A DNA stretch of 5,020 nucleotides from a bacterium (GTDB lineage: Bacteria; Actinomycetota; Acidimicrobiia; Acidimicrobiales; CATQHL01). Location: positions 1-5,020 of the forward strand of contig JAPPKQ010000149.1 in the NCBI GenBank assembly GCA_028819945.1, in the 5' to 3' direction. Below the pieces are notes generated by a model, which saw only the letters and a program-made list of their open reading frames with translations, was not told the origin of the DNA and ran no database searches. This document shows positions 4,552 through 5,020 of this stretch, piece by piece. Position 1 is the stretch's first letter. The number at the start of each line of letters is the position of its first letter. The position numbers and the translations under genes are program-made.

Positions 4552-5020
4552 ATGAGCAAGGTCATCCTGATCACCGGTGCGTCGGCGGGCCTGGGCCGTG
4601 AGTCGGCGATCCTGCTGGCGAAGCAGGGTCACACGGTGTACGCCGGCGCCCGCCGGGTGGACCGGCTGGCCGGCCTGGCCGATCACGGCATCACGGCCGC
4701 GGAGATGGACATCACGAAGGCCGCCGACAACGAGCGGGCCGTCGGCCGCATCCTCGACAACGAGGGGCGGATCGACGTCCTCATCAACAACGCTGGCTTC
4801 GGCCTCTACGGGCCTATCGAGGACATCCCGATCGACGAGGCCCGCTACCAGTTCGAAGTGAATATCTTCGGGCTGGCCCATCTCACCCAACTCGTCCTGC
4901 CGCACATGCGGGCGCAGGGCTCGGGGCGGATCGTCAACATCTCTTCGATGGTGGGCAAGGTCTTCACACCGATGGGGGCCTGGTACGTCGCCACCAAGCA
5001 CGCCCTGGAGGGCTGGTCGG
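4552..5020 (+). CDS. SDR family NAD(P)-dependent oxidoreductase (paralog 3), N-terminal part only
   Basis: The gene starts at ATG 4552 with GAGGGAG at 4538-4544 (7-nt gap) and stays open to the right edge, giving 156 residues of an expected 272 or so. It aligns without gaps to paralogs 1 and 2, with about 121 of 156 residues identical to paralog 2 by eye. Visible motifs are TGASAGLG (8-15), R34-R35, D53, NNAG (79-82), N104, S132, and Y145/K149 in WYVATKHALEG. The stretch equivalent to residues 71-104 matches paralog 2 exactly in protein sequence. Residues 130-141 (ISSMVG, TPMG) match paralog 1 instead, apart from conservative changes, giving a mosaic look. It is separated from paralog 2 by 144 bp with a hairpin and a possible promoter, so it may be expressed on its own. 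The substrate is unknown. Confidence 0.9.
   Translation, partial: MSKVILITGASAGLGRESAILLAKQGHTVYAGARRVDRLAGLADHGITAAEMDITKAADNERAVGRILDNEGRIDVLINNAGFGLYGPIEDIPIDEARYQFEVNIFGLAHLTQLVLPHMRAQGSGRIVNISSMVGKVFTPMGAWYVATKHALEGWS

Noticed and set aside
4356..4861. Plus-strand frames overlapping the end of SDR2 and the start of SDR3
   Set aside because: They are out of frame with both SDRs, span the hairpin, and encode Arg/Ser/Thr-rich sequence without domain signs.
2741..5020. Repeated DNA as a mobile element or assembly duplication
   Set aside because: The copies differ at many synonymous and nonsynonymous sites, keep gene boundaries and their own ribosome sites, and have no flanking inverted or target-site repeats; they are diverged gene duplicates.

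Overview
The window is high-GC DNA with short intergenic gaps, G-rich Shine-Dalgarno sites beside some apparently leaderless starts, and gene families common in Actinomycetota (VapBC, DUF1801, DUF2188, ArsI/CadI, tandem SDRs). An actinobacterium is the best guess, possibly an Acidimicrobiia-type lineage, but no marker gene is present to fix the taxon. I see no tRNA, rRNA, CRISPR array, transposase or phage gene.

Left part (1-1641), an assortment of small genes. A leftward NYN-domain nuclease gene runs off the left edge and is divergent from a 55-residue DUF2188 gene (269-436). The gap between them holds an AT-rich inverted repeat at the nuclease start. A vapBC toxin-antitoxin pair follows (570-1171), preceded by a cluster of nested inverted repeats that is a good candidate for the VapB autoregulatory operator. 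A DUF1801 gene (1204-1641) follows and is closed by a GC-rich hairpin.

Right part (1757-5020), a probable operon. It starts with a single-pass membrane protein whose extracytoplasmic part is two copies of a 44-residue cysteine-bounded repeat. That gene's stop codon overlaps the start of an ArsI/CadI-type VOC metalloenzyme with all expected metal and thiol residues. Two paralogous short-chain dehydrogenases follow with little or no spacing. A two-part hairpin just after the second SDR marks a likely transcript end. After a 144-bp gap a third paralogous SDR begins, with its own candidate -10 element, and runs off the right edge.

How the genes may work together: VapB and VapC form a self-contained module. 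The membrane protein, the ArsI-like enzyme and SDR1/SDR2 look co-transcribed and partly translationally coupled, so they may serve one process, perhaps handling of an organoarsenical, a metal or another xenobiotic. That functional link is inference; only the gene order, overlaps and motifs are visible. The most unusual items are the duplicated Cys-repeat membrane protein coupled to the ArsI-like gene, and the tandem trio of about 78% identical SDRs with a mosaic pattern of shared residues.
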